Notes under the pieces: generated by a model
The model's database searches: none
The model's input: only the letters and a program-made list of their open reading frames with translations
What the model was told of the DNA's origin: nothing
Shown here: positions 1 to 12,100 of the stretch, piece by piece
Numbering within the stretch: position 1 is the stretch's first letter
How the letters are laid out: each line of letters starts with the position of its first letter
Position numbers and translations under genes: made by a program
Source: Malania oleifera
Lineage: Eukaryota; Streptophyta; Magnoliopsida; Santalales; Ximeniaceae
Assembly (NCBI RefSeq): GCF_029873635.1
Contig: NC_080419.1
Coordinates: 72,590,597-72,654,596 of the forward strand
Direction of reading: 5' to 3'
Length of the DNA stretch: 64,000 bases

Positions 1-391
1 AGTTTCCGAAAAGAAAGGTGCACCTTGTTGATATGGGTAGTAACATTTAGTCTTTTAAACCTTTCATCAATGGGGTATCGCAATTTCAATTTATAGGCAG
101 AGCTTCGTCGACGAGACACGTCAATTCGTTGACGAAGCGCAATTGAAACTTCGTCCATGAGAAGATACCTTCGTTGATGAAATTTAGAGTTCCAAAATTC
201 TCTCTCAGGATTTCTTCGTCAACGAGAAGCAGACTTCGTCAACGAACTTAGAATCACACTCGTCGATGAGTACAGGACATTCGTCGGTGAGGCTTTTTAT
301 TTTCTCCTAATTTCTTTCCTTTATCCCTTATTTTCCTTTAATCCACTTTAGTCATTATATTTTCTTATTATTTAAATTTCGGGTCATTGCA
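1..391 (-). mobile_element. LTR fragment of a Tekay/Del-like Gypsy element (minus orientation), cut by window start
   Basis: Read on the minus strand this begins TGCAATGACCCG, runs through an array of TCGTCGACGA-like palindromes (about 105-290) and reaches a TATA-like box at about 97-88. This is the U3 layout of the other chromovirus LTRs in the window. It ends abruptly against Copia gag coding sequence at 392. The rest of the LTR lies before the window, so solo or full-length status cannot be told. Confidence 0.7.
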
Positions 392-594
392 GCATCTATG
401 ATTGCTCGGTTCACACATCTTATAAACAACTTAAGAACACTTGGTAGAACTTATTCATTATAAGATTACGTTCAAAAAGTTCTCCAAACTTTACCTGAGT
501 CATTAATGACCATTGAAGAAACAAGAAATCTAGATAAGCCTAAGAAAGAAATAGGTCTTGCCTTAGATTCATCTAGTGCTACTCACCAAGACAA
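392..594 (+). pseudogene. SIRE-like Copia gag fragment, 5' part
   Basis: The plus-strand translation reads as a Copia gag (UBN2-type) segment: MIARFTHLINNLRTLG, then VLQTLPESL, then TIEETRNLDKPKKE. Plant Ty1/Copia SIRE gag proteins have the same order. The frame carries at least one stop. It is bounded by an LTR fragment on the left and a solo LTR on the right, and the same gag resumes at 2633. It is a dead remnant and the oldest layer of the nest. Confidence 0.6.
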
Positions 595-2632
595 TTTAAC
601 GACCTCAAATAAAATATAACATAAAAAATAAAATGGTCAACCCGAACCCGTGGGTAACGGGGACACCTATCAATCACAGCGGAAACCTAAGTAGCAGCAA
701 GCATAAAATCTAAATCATTCATCCATAAAACACAACACCTGAGTTTACTACAACATCATAAAGCTGTACTTTTATACATCCTCTAAAAACATCAAAATAA
801 CTCTAGGATCAAACACAAAGTAATCCTGACCCTAGTACAAAATCTTACCCTTATAACGGGGTAATATCACTATTCAACGGCGGCCACGACCTGCCGATCG
901 CTTAGGGTCTCCTGAAAATTAATTAATATTTGGGGTGAGACACATCTCAGTAAGGGAAAATAAACTAAATACAGCTATGTGGCAATATGAACATTTAATG
1001 CAATTATACATATACAGTACATTACACATATCGGTAAACATTCATCATAACACACTAAATTCTCATGTACTTTCATATTTATTTATAAATCATAACTTAC
1101 ATAAAACATATGTTATAATTGATAATACTGAAGACATACCCAGGATGAATAGCTAGCTAATGTCATGTATTACCCCCCATGACGGGTTGTGCAGCCCAAA
1201 GGCGGGACCCGACAATGGCTGGCTGACCACTGCCTAGTCAAATATGTCTGAAAGTACGATGACCCTGCCACACCCTGGTCCGGACTGCCAGGTGGACGTC
1301 CACACTCTACTAAAAGCCACATCGACTATCCATCTCTCATCCCCTCGTGGGATGGTTAGTACTAATCTGAACGTAGATATTTGATCTATACATGACTACG
1401 GTACCGAGCTCCTGAACTGAACTAAACTAACATCCGGGTTCTGATAACATATAGTACATGGTAATATAGCATCTTTCATAATTTCATAAATACGGCCTCG
1501 TGCCGAAATCATACATACTGCCTCGCGCCGATAACATAAATACGGCCTTGCGCCGATAACATAAATACGGCCTCACACCGATAATATAAATACGGTCTCG
1601 TGCCGATAATATAAATACATGGCCTCGCGCCAGAATCGTTTTAGGTATATACATTCTGAAAATAAATCATTTATCATGTATTCGTCAAAATCATCATAAC
1701 ATAACTCATCTTTTCATAATACCTGAAAACATGCTTTACTCTTTCATATCATAATACATTTCATGTAAAATAATATTCATGCCACACATGTGCTGTTAAA
1801 ATTCATACTTCATATTCTAAAATCGTAGTTTTCTGGCATCTCATACATACATATACATTTCAATCATCATAGTAGTATTTTCCCAAACGTACCTTTCATC
1901 CGTAATAAACAAATATAACATATGATTTTCTAAAATAGATTTACTCATAATCAATAATAATTTGCATGGAAAATAACTGCTTTAATTCATTCCCTTACCT
2001 GACTACTGAGAAAGCCCTTAAAATATCGTAGTCTAACCCCCGTAGGATTTCCTAATCAATACCCTGAAACTGAAAATTCCCACTATTAAACCTCAGTATT
2101 TTCGTATGTATATCATTTCCTATAACTATCACAAGACCAAATTTGGCTTAAAAGCCTTACCTTAACTCAGGGATGATTTTAAACTGGCTTTCACCAACGA
2201 TCCGCTCCGGCAGATTTGGAGAGAACTTCCCCAGGAGCGTCATGGTGACTTCAGATTGTCGATCCGGCATATATATGGCCCAAAATTGAAGAGAGAGAGA
2301 AAGGGCCAAAGGGGGGGGGAGAGAGAGAAGGAAGCTTGCTTAATAATGAAGTTAAAATCTGAATTTTTCTATTTATAGAACTGGATTCGTCGACGAGCCA
2401 CGTCATTCGTTGACGAATCCTTCATTAATTTCGTCGACAAAATTCAGTCCTCGTCGATGAAATTCAGTCGGCTCCAGAACCTCTCTCGGTATTTCTTGAT
2501 TGAGGAAATTCAGTCTTCGTTGACGAATTTTCTTCTACTCTCGTCGACGAAATTCTTGAATTCATCGACGAGTCCTTTGGAAATCTTCTTTTCCCCTTCT
2601 TATTTAAATTCCATTTTATTCGGGTTGTCACA
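595..2632 (-). mobile_element. Solo LTR, Tekay/Del-like Gypsy family, inside Copia gag
   Basis: About 2.04 kb. In plus orientation it begins TTTAACGACC (a decayed TGTAACGACC) and ends GGTTGTCACA, matching the ends of the other chromovirus LTRs here. In minus orientation it has the U3 palindrome array (about 2385-2575), a TATA box at 2377-2371, the conserved GGTTGTGCAGCCCAAAGG block near 1184 and a tandem array at 1488-1640. No internal Gypsy sequence adjoins it, and Copia gag continues on both sides, so it is a solo LTR. I could not define a clean target duplication. Confidence 0.7.
1488..1640. repeat. Short tandem array of CGGCCTCGCGCCG hairpin units inside the LTR
   Basis: About five imperfect units of roughly 25 bp, each with a small GC hairpin (CGGCCTCGCGCCG and variants) separated by ATAACATAAATA spacers. 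Similar but diverged arrays occur in the LTRs at about 18265-18475 and 62515-62640. Confidence 0.7.
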
Positions 2633-3546
2633 TAAATGAAGATAGTAAGGATGATATTGCATTCTTCATAAGAAAACTTAAGAAACTCTTAAGTAAGAGA
2701 AGGCAACAAATAAGAAGAGAAGAGTCAAGCAATAACAACATTGAATGCTGTGATTGATATTACACCGGGCATGACATGGTAAATAGATCTCTAAATAAAA
2801 ACGAAGGGAATTTTTAAAATGGGGATCATAATGCCATAAATGTTGCTACTTGGGATGAAATTGATGGATTATCCACCGATGATGAAAATGAACCACATTC
2901 TTGCTTCATGGTTGACGAATAAGAGGAAATAAGTTTTGATGAGGATGATTATGCTCCCTCTTTTAATGAATTTAGGATCATATGCACTAAAATATATGAT
3001 GAATTAGTTGTGATCAAAAGAAAGAACAAAAATCTAGAGAAAAATTGTCAAAATGCAGACTAAAGGAACCTTGTCTTTATTTACCTCAAATGCTCAAAAA
3101 GACCATGAAATTTTTCAAGAAGTGCGAAATTTGAAAAATTAGATTGAAAATTTTAAAAGAAAATATTCTCTTGAAAAAAAAAGATGAAGATCATAGTAAA
3201 ACTATTGACAAATTCACAAGAGGAAAGGAAAACCCCAATAAATTCTTAGGAGTAAAAAGAAATCATCTTTACAAAAAGAATTTAAGTTATGGTTCCTCTT
3301 ATAAATCACATGGCTACACCTTATCAAGTAAAAATAGAATTAATAGGGCAAAACCTTCACATGCAAACAAAACTTGCTTGTATTGTGAAAGAAAAAGTCA
3401 TTTGTTTTTCTTGCCCTTTTAGAGGTGCTAGAGGCAAAGCAAGGAAGTTTGTATTGGTAGTTAAGAAAACTAACCCCCCTTAGGACTCAAGGAAGAATGG
3501 GTACTTAAACAAATTACCTAATCATGTTAAACTATTGCTTCCTTAG
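2633..3546 (+). pseudogene. SIRE-like Copia gag fragment, 3' part
   Basis: Continues the gag interrupted at 594. Residues NEDSKDDIAFFIRKLKK are followed by a decayed CCHC knuckle (CDCYYTGHDMVNRS, last Cys lost), an acidic WDEIDGLSTDDENE stretch, a lysine-rich segment and TNPPR near the end. SIRE-type gag shows the same order (knuckle, then an ATWDES-like acidic region, then TNPQGPKK). Several in-frame stops and shifts show that it is dead. The 5' LTR of element B cuts it at 3547. Confidence 0.6.
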
Positions 3547-5425
3547 TGTAAGAACCCGAACCGTGATAGGTGGGTTTAATTAATTAAGAGAGGAGCGAGA
3601 TGGTAATTAAACAGGCTTCGTCGATGAAGCAAGAGTTCGTCGACGAAGGCCTTACATTTCTCGTCGATGAGGTGCAGGGGTTCGTTGATGAGGAGAAGCC
3701 GAGAGGTTTTTGGGAGTGCGACAAATTCAGAGGCTTGTCGACGAGGAAAAGCCGAGGAGTTTCGGAAAAATCGAAAATCCTAGTCTCATCGACGAGGCCA
3801 TCGTCTCGTCGACGAGTTGTCCATATGGTCTCGTCGACGAGGACGCCATTCGTCGACGAGAAGTGATCGGGTCAAAGGGCTATAAATAGACATTTTCATT
3901 ACTTCTTAGCTAAGAAATCTAATTTTCTCTCTCTATCTCTAGAAACTCAACCTACTCTCCATCTCTTTAGATTTCTTTGCCGTTCGTTGTGAGAATTGTT
4001 AATCCGAAGTTACCATGAGGATTATGGAAGGATTCTCTACAAGTTCTACGGATCAGATTTTTGGTTTGGCTATTTTTGGGTTTTGGCATTAAATCAAGGT
4101 AAGGCTCGGTTTTCATTTCTATTCCAATAGTTTTGTAGAGAATAGAGTCATGAGTATATTATGTACTGTACGTTGTAGGTTTGGGAACTCAGTTTGTTGT
4201 TTAGGGGTCTTGGAGTTCAGGATTTGCCATTTGGGGAAAAGGAAAGGGGATTCAGCTTATGTCGGTTATTTTTGAAATCAGATTCGGTGGAATTGTGGTC
4301 CACGGTTCTGTGTGCGCTTTGGTTATTCATTTGGGGGGATATAACGGGTAAAACTATGGGTTTTTTATGATTACAATTTTGGGAAAAAGGGGGTATTGGG
4401 TTGCATCCCTGGTTCTGTTGGAAAACCGTATGTATATGATGATTTATACTTTGTAATAAGGATGACCGTGCCTTGACTTTATTTAAACTGTATATGTTTG
4501 GAAAACCATGATTTTAGATTACCAAATGGGTGTGGTATGTTTGGTTATATGAGCATGCATAGTTGTGTTTTGTAGAATGCAATTGGAACTGGGTTCTGAG
4601 TTGTTCCAGGTATTGAGAGTGTCTGGCTCTATATTTGTAGGTGTCTAAAATCACTAGGCCATGTTTAGCAAGAGTGACCGACTCTATATTCGAGGGCGTG
4701 AGCCTTACTGGCTGATCATCGAAGGGTGTGGATCCACCAGTTTGTGCAGGTACGATGCCATGTGAGTTTGGGACTAGCCATGTGCCGGTGATACCGTGTA
4801 TCGTGAGTTGGCTATGGGCTGACGTCGGGTATAATGGGTCGGCTTCGGGCTGAAGGGTGTGACAACACTGGGTTGCTTGATCATGTGTGTGTGTGCTTGT
4901 GTGCACTGTTGCGAAACCAGTACTAGAACTGCATTTAATTGTGTATGTGTTGTGTATTATGATGACACTCAAATGCCACACACTGATATAACCTGCATTC
5001 TTCCTTACTGAGAGGTGTCTCGCCCCTGCTGTACGTACATATTTTCAAGTCCTTCGGGTAACCAGAGTTAGCTTCTTGGTGTAGGAGCATAGTGGTTGGT
5101 GTACTGCGGATAGTGCTTGGGTAAGTGCTAGGAATTTTGTTCTCAGGTTGTCATTTTGGGGTATGGTTGATAACTGGGTTGATGTTCTGTGTTATAGTGC
5201 TTAAACACCTTTGTATAGACTTTGGTATGGTATAGATTATGTATAGAATGACCTTTTCCCACTGCGTATATTCTGTTTTATATGGATGTGTATAGGGTGC
5301 CTGGGAACCCCAAGGGGTCGGACCCTCATTCATTGTACTATATCTTTAGATGATTTTTTGGATACAGGGACATGTTGGGTTACATTTTCACCCCTAGGTC
5401 CCATTTTCGGGTTCGGGGCGTGACA
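3547..5425 (+). mobile_element. 5' LTR of Gypsy element B (Tekay/Del-like, plus strand)
   Basis: 1879 bp, beginning TGTAAGAACCCG and ending GGGGCGTGACA, followed at once by a primer-binding site (TCTTGGTATCGGAGC, initiator-Met tRNA type). U3 holds nine TCGTCGACGA-like palindromes and a clear TATA box at 3881. It is inserted in Copia gag. The matching 3' LTR is not in the window because B is truncated at about 20784. Confidence 0.8.
3615..3888 (+). promoter_or_regulatory. U3 palindrome array plus TATA box of element B LTR
   Basis: Nine copies of a palindrome close to TCGTCGACGA, some decayed to TCGTCGATGA or TCGTTGATGA, lie between 3615 and 3862. TATAAATA follows at 3881-3888, about 20 bp beyond the last copy. 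Position and spacing suggest a promoter-proximal regulatory array; function is inferred. Confidence 0.6.
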
Positions 5426-5505
5426 TCTTGGTATCGGAGCTAACCAGGTTGTTAGGTCTTGTAGACTTGGTTAGGCATAGCTGTGAGTACATACTAGAGT
5501 ATAAT
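5426..5505 (+). other. Primer-binding site and leader of Gypsy element B
   Basis: TCTTGGTATCGGAGC directly follows the LTR end and matches the initiator-methionine tRNA primer site used by many plant Gypsy and Copia elements. The leader stops at 5505 where element A is inserted and resumes at 19398 (TATAGGATGTTGG). Confidence 0.75.
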
Positions 5506-7777
5506 TGTCGTGACCCTGCTATTTCCTTATGTTTCTTTTTAGATACTAAGCCAACATTGAGAATCGCACAGCTCCAGCAGAGCATAGTCCACCTGGAACC
5601 CCAGGTTACCCAGAGGATAACACAGAAGATATAGTAAAGCCTAAGTAGTAAGAAACAATACTCACAATATTATAAATACAAAAGTCCATCACATATTAGA
5701 AATCCAGAGTCACTATATCCACTGTAATCTTCCATATATACAGCCAAAAAAAAGATCTAGGGACAATCCCCAACAAAATCTAACTGTTCCCTACATACTT
5801 GCCCTTTTCAAAAGGCAGATAAACAGCACCTAATCAGCGGGCTTTTCCTCGCTCTCCAGAGCGTTGGGGGCTGCAGAAACGTTAATAAAATTTAGGGGGA
5901 TACACCTCTCATTAAGGGAAATAACCTAATACCAGTGTGTGGGAACAATGAGTATTTCGTGTTATAACATACACCATACGAAACATATTTAGAGTACTGT
6001 TTGTCAAATTAAGGAAAATTATATCATCAAAATAGGCAAGAACATATACTGCTTTACATAAACATATATCATCTCATATAATAGTAATACACATAAACAG
6101 TCAATGGTAGGTTAGCTGGCTGTTGGCATGTATTACCCTCCCCCATGTGACTTGGATTTTTGTGGCCCGAAGGCGGGACCCGACAATGGTTGGCCTAGGG
6201 TTGGCCTACCCACTGTCAGTCAAAAGTAACATTCCTGTAATTCCTGATGGGTAATCTACCTGACCTATCCGTACACCAGGGCGATCACACACTTTCTTAA
6301 GAACCACATCGACCATCCAATCTCACACACTCCATATATCGCGTTAACAACAAATACATATCACGAGACCATGGACACTGCAACAATACTATCAAGTGCT
6401 AGCCTAGACCAACCAACAGGGTTCTGATATCATAATATATACCTAAATTATGGAATCTAGGGATTCCTCAATCTCAGATCATGTACTTATCGATCAATCA
6501 TACTTATTTTTTGCGTATATACTAGATCAAAAAAATGCAATTCGGCCCGTAGCCACCTAGTGAATAACACATTTTATCATAACTCACCAGCCCTTACGTG
6601 GCACAATATATCCATAGCAACAACCTGTAGTTGGCCAATCATACACTAGCTCAACTGCAACCGTACGCCATAAAATCCTCTAAAAAATCCCTCGGTACCC
6701 CATACCTAATTTTTCCATATGAAATCCGTATCATGAACATATTTCCCAAAAACAGTATTTCATATTAGTTCTGTACTCCATGCCACACTAACAAGTTTTC
6801 AAGTTTAAAAACTATCATCAACTTGTCAAACTCACGTTCAACAGTATTTTCCCAACTTAAATCATATTACATATATTTTTTTTTCCGAAAAACCACTGCT
6901 TAACAATATACATATTTTCATAAAAATACTAGCTTAGTTTATCCCCTAACATGATTCCTGAAAAGCCATAAGAAAATCGCCCCGCACCCGCAGGGTTCCC
7001 ACTCAACAACACCCTATAAACAACTCTTTCCTAGAATTAAAGTTCATATTCTACGTGTATAACACTTTCTACAACTGTCAAAAATCCAATATTGACAGAA
7101 AGCTTATCCTCCTGGATTTGTGATTGGCTTTCATCCCCTTGCTTCAACAATTCATTCACGATGATCCGCTCCAGGAGATTTGAAGAGAACTTCCCCAAGA
7201 CGTCGTGGTGGCTTGCGTATTGTCGATCACGGCGTAAATCTGACTCGCAATCGAAGAGAGAAAAAGGAGAAACTGGAGAGAAAGAGAGTGGGAAATTCTG
7301 CGCATGGAAAATGACTGAAATTTTCAGTTTTACATCCTTATTCATACTACAGGATTCGTCGATGAGCCCTCAACCACCCCCTCGCGACGAGCCTTCATAA
7401 TTTCGTTGACGAAAATCACACCTCCCATCGACAAATTCAGATTGCCCCAAACCTCTCTCGGTATTTTTTTTCCCTGGAGGAGGGAGTCCCTCGTCGAGAA
7501 TCCCCTTTTACATCGCGCGGTCCTCTTGGGGAACAATCGCCCCTTGTGTTCATCGACGAGGTCCTTATACCCTCATCGATGAATCCCCTTTGTTCGTCAC
7601 TGAGGTCCTCTTATACCCTCGTCAACGAATCCCCTGTGTTCGTCGACAAGGTTCTAAATTTCTTCGTTTATTCCTTCCGAATGCATGTCAGCGACGACGT
7701 CGACTGCTCCTTCTGTTTCCTTGTTTCCATTCCCCTTTCTTTTATTATTTAAGACCATATTCTTCAGGGTCGTTACA
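5506..7777 (-). mobile_element. 3' LTR of Gypsy element A (full length)
   Basis: 2272 bp; plus-orientation ends TGTCGTGACC and GGTCGTTACA. It carries the conserved block near 6160 (GTGGCCCGAAGGCGGGACC), a U3 palindrome array at about 7351-7690 and a decayed TATA (TATGAATAAGG on the minus strand, near 7346-7338). The adjoining sequence from 7778, read on the minus strand, is the AGGACGAAAATTT...GGGAGAA polypurine region typical of a Tekay/Del 3' end. Confidence 0.8.
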
Positions 7778-8880
7778 TTCTCCCTCCTATATAAATTTTC
7801 GTCCTCGAAATTTACTATTCACCAACTCATTCATCCTTAACAATAAAAGGGTCAACTTATTTTATTACCTACCCTTACTTATGGTGAGGAATACCGTGGT
7901 TCCTTCAGAGTCATGATAGAGATACATATACAAAAGAAAAATTCTCCAAAAACTAAATACTACACTAAGGAAATCATACATGTACCTGCAAAAGAAATAC
8001 TACTTACATTTTAAACCGAATCAAACTTCTTGGAATAGTCGGATAATTCCTGGCCTCATCTGCTCCTTCCTCAAGACTCCCAAACGCCTCTTCTACGCAT
8101 GATTCCTCCACGAAACTTTTACCTGAGGATCTTCTTTTTACAATAGCTCCTGTACTTTTCTATCCAGAATTGTACTGGTACCTCTTCATAAATCAAGTGA
8201 ATCACTAAGTTCTTAATTCACCATACCGCTGATAATGAGAAGGTCTGGGACGTATTTCCGCACATCACAATATGGAATACGTCGTGGAGCTTGGGACAAC
8301 ACAGTGGCAAGCTAACCTGTAGGCTACGGTCCCTTTATCTAGACTCAAATGGGACGATAAACCTAGACTAAGTTTACCCTTCTCCCAAATCGCATAACCC
8401 TTTCATTGGAGTCTAATCTTCAAAGCACATGAGTAACTCCCACATTAAATTCCAGATTCCTGCGACGATTATCAGCGTAAACTTTTTCTATCAGCTCTTA
8501 AGTTGCACTGATCCTGTCCCTGATAAGCCAACTTATCACTACAATCCACTCTTTGCTATACAAGCTCTCTGCCCCACTACTCGCCGCTGCACCCCCCCAC
8601 TTCATCCAAAATAGAGGAGAACGACATCCCTACCGTATACAGCGCAAATGGTGTCATCCATGCTAACTGTTAACTGTTATTAACGCGAATCTACAAGCGA
8701 CCTGAACTCAGTCCAACTACCCCCAAAAATCAATACCCACGCAAGAAACATTGCCCCTCTCAAATGTTCTTGTATTGTCCGCTTAGTCTGCCCCATAGAC
8801 TGAGGATGGAATGTCGTGCTAAACGATAACTAAGACCCTAGAGTTTCTTGTAAGCTCTTCCAAAAACGCGATGTAAATCT
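7778..8880 (-). pseudogene. Decayed duplicate of Gypsy pol 3' end (integrase C-terminus/chromodomain region)
   Basis: Aligns by eye along its whole length with 9497-10570 of the same element: the polypurine end, the region before it, then the integrase C-terminal part. It contains many single-base insertions and deletions relative to that copy, so no useful frame survives. At 8880 it joins directly to the middle of an LTR. It is the extra segment of an internal tandem duplication. Confidence 0.65.
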
Positions 8881-9496
8881 CTAGCAGATTTGGAGAGAAC
8901 TTCCCTAGGAGCGTTGTGGTGACTTTCGATTGGTCGCTCCGGCCTAATCCTACTTAAAATAGAAGCAGAAAGAGGACAATAAACCGTCAGAGAGAGAGAG
9001 AGAGAGAGAGAGAGGAATTCTTCTGCGCATGAAAAATGACTGAAATTTTCGTTAATCCTTATTTATACTGTAAGTATTCTTCGACGCCACGCCACCCCGC
9101 CATGCGTCGATAGTCCTTCAATAATTTCTTCTACAAATTCCATCCTCGTCCGATGAAATTTTATATTGTCCCGAACCTCCTTGGTATTTCCTCGTCGACG
9201 AATCCCCTGTGTACGTCAACGAGGTCCTCTTATACCCTCGTCAACGAATCCCCTGTGTTCATCAACTAGGTCCTTTTATACCCTCGTCGATGAATCCCCT
9301 ATGTTTGTCGACGAGGTCTTCTTATACCCTCGTCGACGAATCCCCTGTGTTCGTCAACGAGGTTCTGAAAATTTTTCTTAGTTTATTCCTTCCAAAATGC
9401 AATGTCGTCGATGAAGTCGACTGCCTCCTTCTGTTTTTGGTTTCCATTCCCCTTTCTTTTATTATTTAAATAACATTATTCTTTGGGTCGTTACAT
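8881..9496 (-). mobile_element. Truncated Gypsy LTR (U3 portion only)
   Basis: Matches the LTR segment 18900-19397, starting in mid-LTR at AGCAGATTTGGAGAGAAC and ending GGTCGTTACA. It includes a (GA)n run at about 8988-9013, a TATA box (minus, 9067-9061) and the palindrome array at about 9078-9415. Its truncated end abuts duplicated pol. Confidence 0.75.
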
Positions 9497-9795
9497 TCTC
9501 CCCTTCTTATAAAATTTCGTCCTCGAAATTTACTATTCATGTAACTCGTCGTCCCTTAACAAGAAAAGGGGTCTACTTATTTTATTACCTACCCTTACTT
9601 ATGGTGGAGGAATATCGTGGTTACATTCCAAGTCATGGGAGATTACATATACAAAAGAAAAATTCTCCCAAAACTAAAATACTACACTAATTAAACCATT
9701 ACATGTACCTGCAAAAGAAATACTACTTACATTTTACCGAATCAAACTTCTTGGAATAGATACGGATAATTCTGCCTCATCTGCTCCTCGGACTC
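9497..9795 (-). other. Gypsy element A polypurine tract and 3' untranslated region
   Basis: On the minus strand this reads AATTTCGAGGACGAAATTTT followed by an A/G-rich GGGGAGAA directly before the LTR. This arrangement precedes the 3' LTR in Tekay/Del-like elements. No coding sequence is seen. Confidence 0.7.
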
Positions 9796-11083
9796 CTAAG
9801 AAGCCTCTTCTGCCACATGATTCCTCCACAAAAATTTTACCTGAGGAATCTTCTTGTTACGTAGCTCTTGTACTTTTCTATCCAGAGATACTGGTACCTC
9901 TTCATAAATCAGTGAATCACTAAGTTCTAATTCATCATAACTGATAATATGAGAAGGATCTGGGACGTATTTCCTCAAGATCGCAACTTGGAATACGTCG
10001 TGGATCCTGAAAAACACAGGTGGCAAAGCTATCCTGTAGGCTACCGGTCCCACTTTATCTAGAATCTCAAATGGACCGATAAACCTAGGACTAAGTTTAC
10101 CCTTCTTCCCAAATCGCATAACCCCTTTCATCGGAGCTATCTTCAAAAACACATGATTACCCACATCAAATTCCAGATTCCTGCGGCGATTATCAGCGTA
10201 ACTTTTCTGTCGGCTTTGAGCTGTACTGATCCTGTCCTTGATAAGCCAAACTTTATCACACGCTTGCTGCACAAGCTCTGGCCCCACTACTCTCTGCTTA
10301 CCCACTTCATCCCAAAATAGAGGAGAACGACTCCTACCGTATAAAGCCTTAAACGGTGTCATGCCAATGCTAAACTGGTAACTGTTATTATACGCGAACT
10401 CTACCAGTGGCATGAACTGAGTCCAACTACCCCCAAAATCTAATACACATGCATGAAACATATCCTCAATGTCTGTATCGTCCTCTCGGTCTGCCCATCC
10501 GACTGCGGATGGAATGCCGTGGTAAACAATAACTGAGACCCTAGAGCTTTTTGCAAGCTCTTCTAAAAACGTGATGTAAAACGCGGGTCTCGATCTGAAA
10601 CAATCGATACTGGCACCCCATGAGAACGAACAATCTGCTGGATGTAGATCTCCGTTAAACAACTGAGGGAATAGCTGTTCTTGATAGGTAAAAATTGGGC
10701 AGTTTTAGCCAAATGGTCAATAATCACTCAGATGGCATTCTGGCCATGTAATGCTGTCGGCAATCCTGACACAAAGTCCATAGATATATGATCCCACTTC
10801 TACTCTGGGATAAATAATGGCTGCAACTGCCCTGCCGGCCTCTGGTGCTCAGCTTTTACCTGCTGGCACGTCAAACACTGGGCTACATACTCAGCAATCT
10901 CTCTCTTCATACCACTCCACCAGTACGACTCTCGTAGATCTCTATACATCTTCGTACTTCAGGGATGAACTATATACAAAGATCTGTGAGCCTCTTCTAA
11001 AATAGCCTTCTTGATCTCTATATCGGCAGGAACACAAATCTGGTACGGAACCGTAAAGCTCCATCATCTGCAATATTGAATTA
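9796..11083 (-). pseudogene. Gypsy pol: integrase and C-terminal region (broken)
   Basis: From high to low coordinates on the minus strand it shows the end of the RNase H/integrase linker (DDGALRFRTRF), the integrase zinc-binding region (CLTCQQVKAEHQRPAG), core motifs (WDHISMDFVSGLP, then [13 protein letters not shown]), and a long C-terminal part: SYADNRRRNLEFDVGNHVF, KLSPRFIGPFEILDKVGPVA and RIHDVFQVAILRKYVPDPSH. A chromodomain-like tail with VSLDRKVQELRNK follows. The last part, 9796-10662, is one open stretch of 288 codons; upstream there are stops and a frame shift. The solo LTR at 11084 splits the gene from its reverse transcriptase half. It encoded the strand-transfer enzyme of element A and is not functional. 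Confidence 0.8.
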
Positions 11084-11419
11084 TGTTGACCTGATTGGTC
11101 ACGCCCTGTTTTGATAATGACAAATACTCTTGGTACTAATGGTTGTACTGAGAACTGCATGCAGGTTCACCTTGTGCGCGCTTCAGGACTAAAAGACTTA
11201 TCATGATGGCGTGCGGTGTTCATGCCGATGAATGAAGAATCTTATGATGCATTTGTATTTATTATTTAGTTTCTTCATTCTGGGATGTAATTTTATTATG
11301 GACTGTACACTCATATGGCTTGTAATAATTTGAACCATGCATGATAGGTAGGTATGCTCAAATCGACCTTAGTTGGACATTAGGTACCTACACGGACCAT
11401 AGAAAGACCTAAGGGTTTT

Positions 11420-12012
11420 CGGTCGACCGACACCGGACCTTTTCAGTGTCTTAAAATTAGACCCCAAGTGCCCCTAGGACACTCACACTTTCACATATAT
11501 TTATTAGGCACTAAAACAGGGTTTGATTGTGTCAAGACGAGACCGAAATGCACACACGATGCACTTTCGGTCGACTAGCCAAGCCAGTTCATTTTGGCTT
11601 GGTCGACCAAGACATCCTGGGTCAAAGTTTGACCACCCGGTCGACCAGCAAAGGTAGTTCAAAAGGCCCTGGTCGACCGAAGCTCCTTTGGGTCAAAGGT
11701 TGACCACTCGGTCAACCAAAACTTGTAGTTCAAAAGGCCCTGGTCGACCGAAACCCTCATGGGTCAACAATTGACCATCTGGTCGACCAAGAGCTTTTGT
11801 ACTACAATGACCTGGTCGACCGTGGGTTCTCGGGAGCTGCCCCAACGGTCTGGTCGACCGAACCATTTAGTTCAAAATCTCCTGGTCGATCGAACCGCGC
11901 TAATTTGAAAAATCGCCTATTCCGGTCGACCGAGCCCTTCAGTTCAAAAGTCCCCTGGTCGATCGAGCCATTTGAGTCCTGGTCGACCGACCCATTTCTG
12001 GTCGACCGGACC
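11420..12012 (+). promoter_or_regulatory. U3 array of GGTCGACC palindromes
   Basis: About fifteen GGTCGACC or near copies (GGTCAACC, GGTCGATC), most preceded by CT and followed by GA or AA, are spaced about 30-60 bp apart. They are interleaved with GGGTCAAAGGTTGACC, which contains TTGACC, the W-box recognised by WRKY factors. The array lies between the LTR start and its TATA box. A regulatory role is inferred. Confidence 0.5.
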
Positions 12013-12100
12013 TTTCGGGTTGCTCCTATTTTTACCGCGGTTAAACATATTTTAAACAGGGTTAATTATTTTAAAATGATTTAAAACTTTCTTAATAATG

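Noticed and set aside
1488-1640. Possible CRISPR-like array
   Set aside because: Short degenerate units in a plant LTR with no unique spacers of equal length; a simple tandem repeat.
3600-3866. Plus-strand frame with repeated SSTR and VDE peptides
   Set aside because: It is the TCGTCGACGA palindrome array read as codons. Similar frames appear at 7546-7752, 9166-9469, 19147-19371 and 30698-30832.
11797-12084. Open frame with repeated RSTEPFSS peptides (and its mirror at 26548-27041)
   Set aside because: It is the GGTCGACC array of the solo LTR, not a protein repeat.
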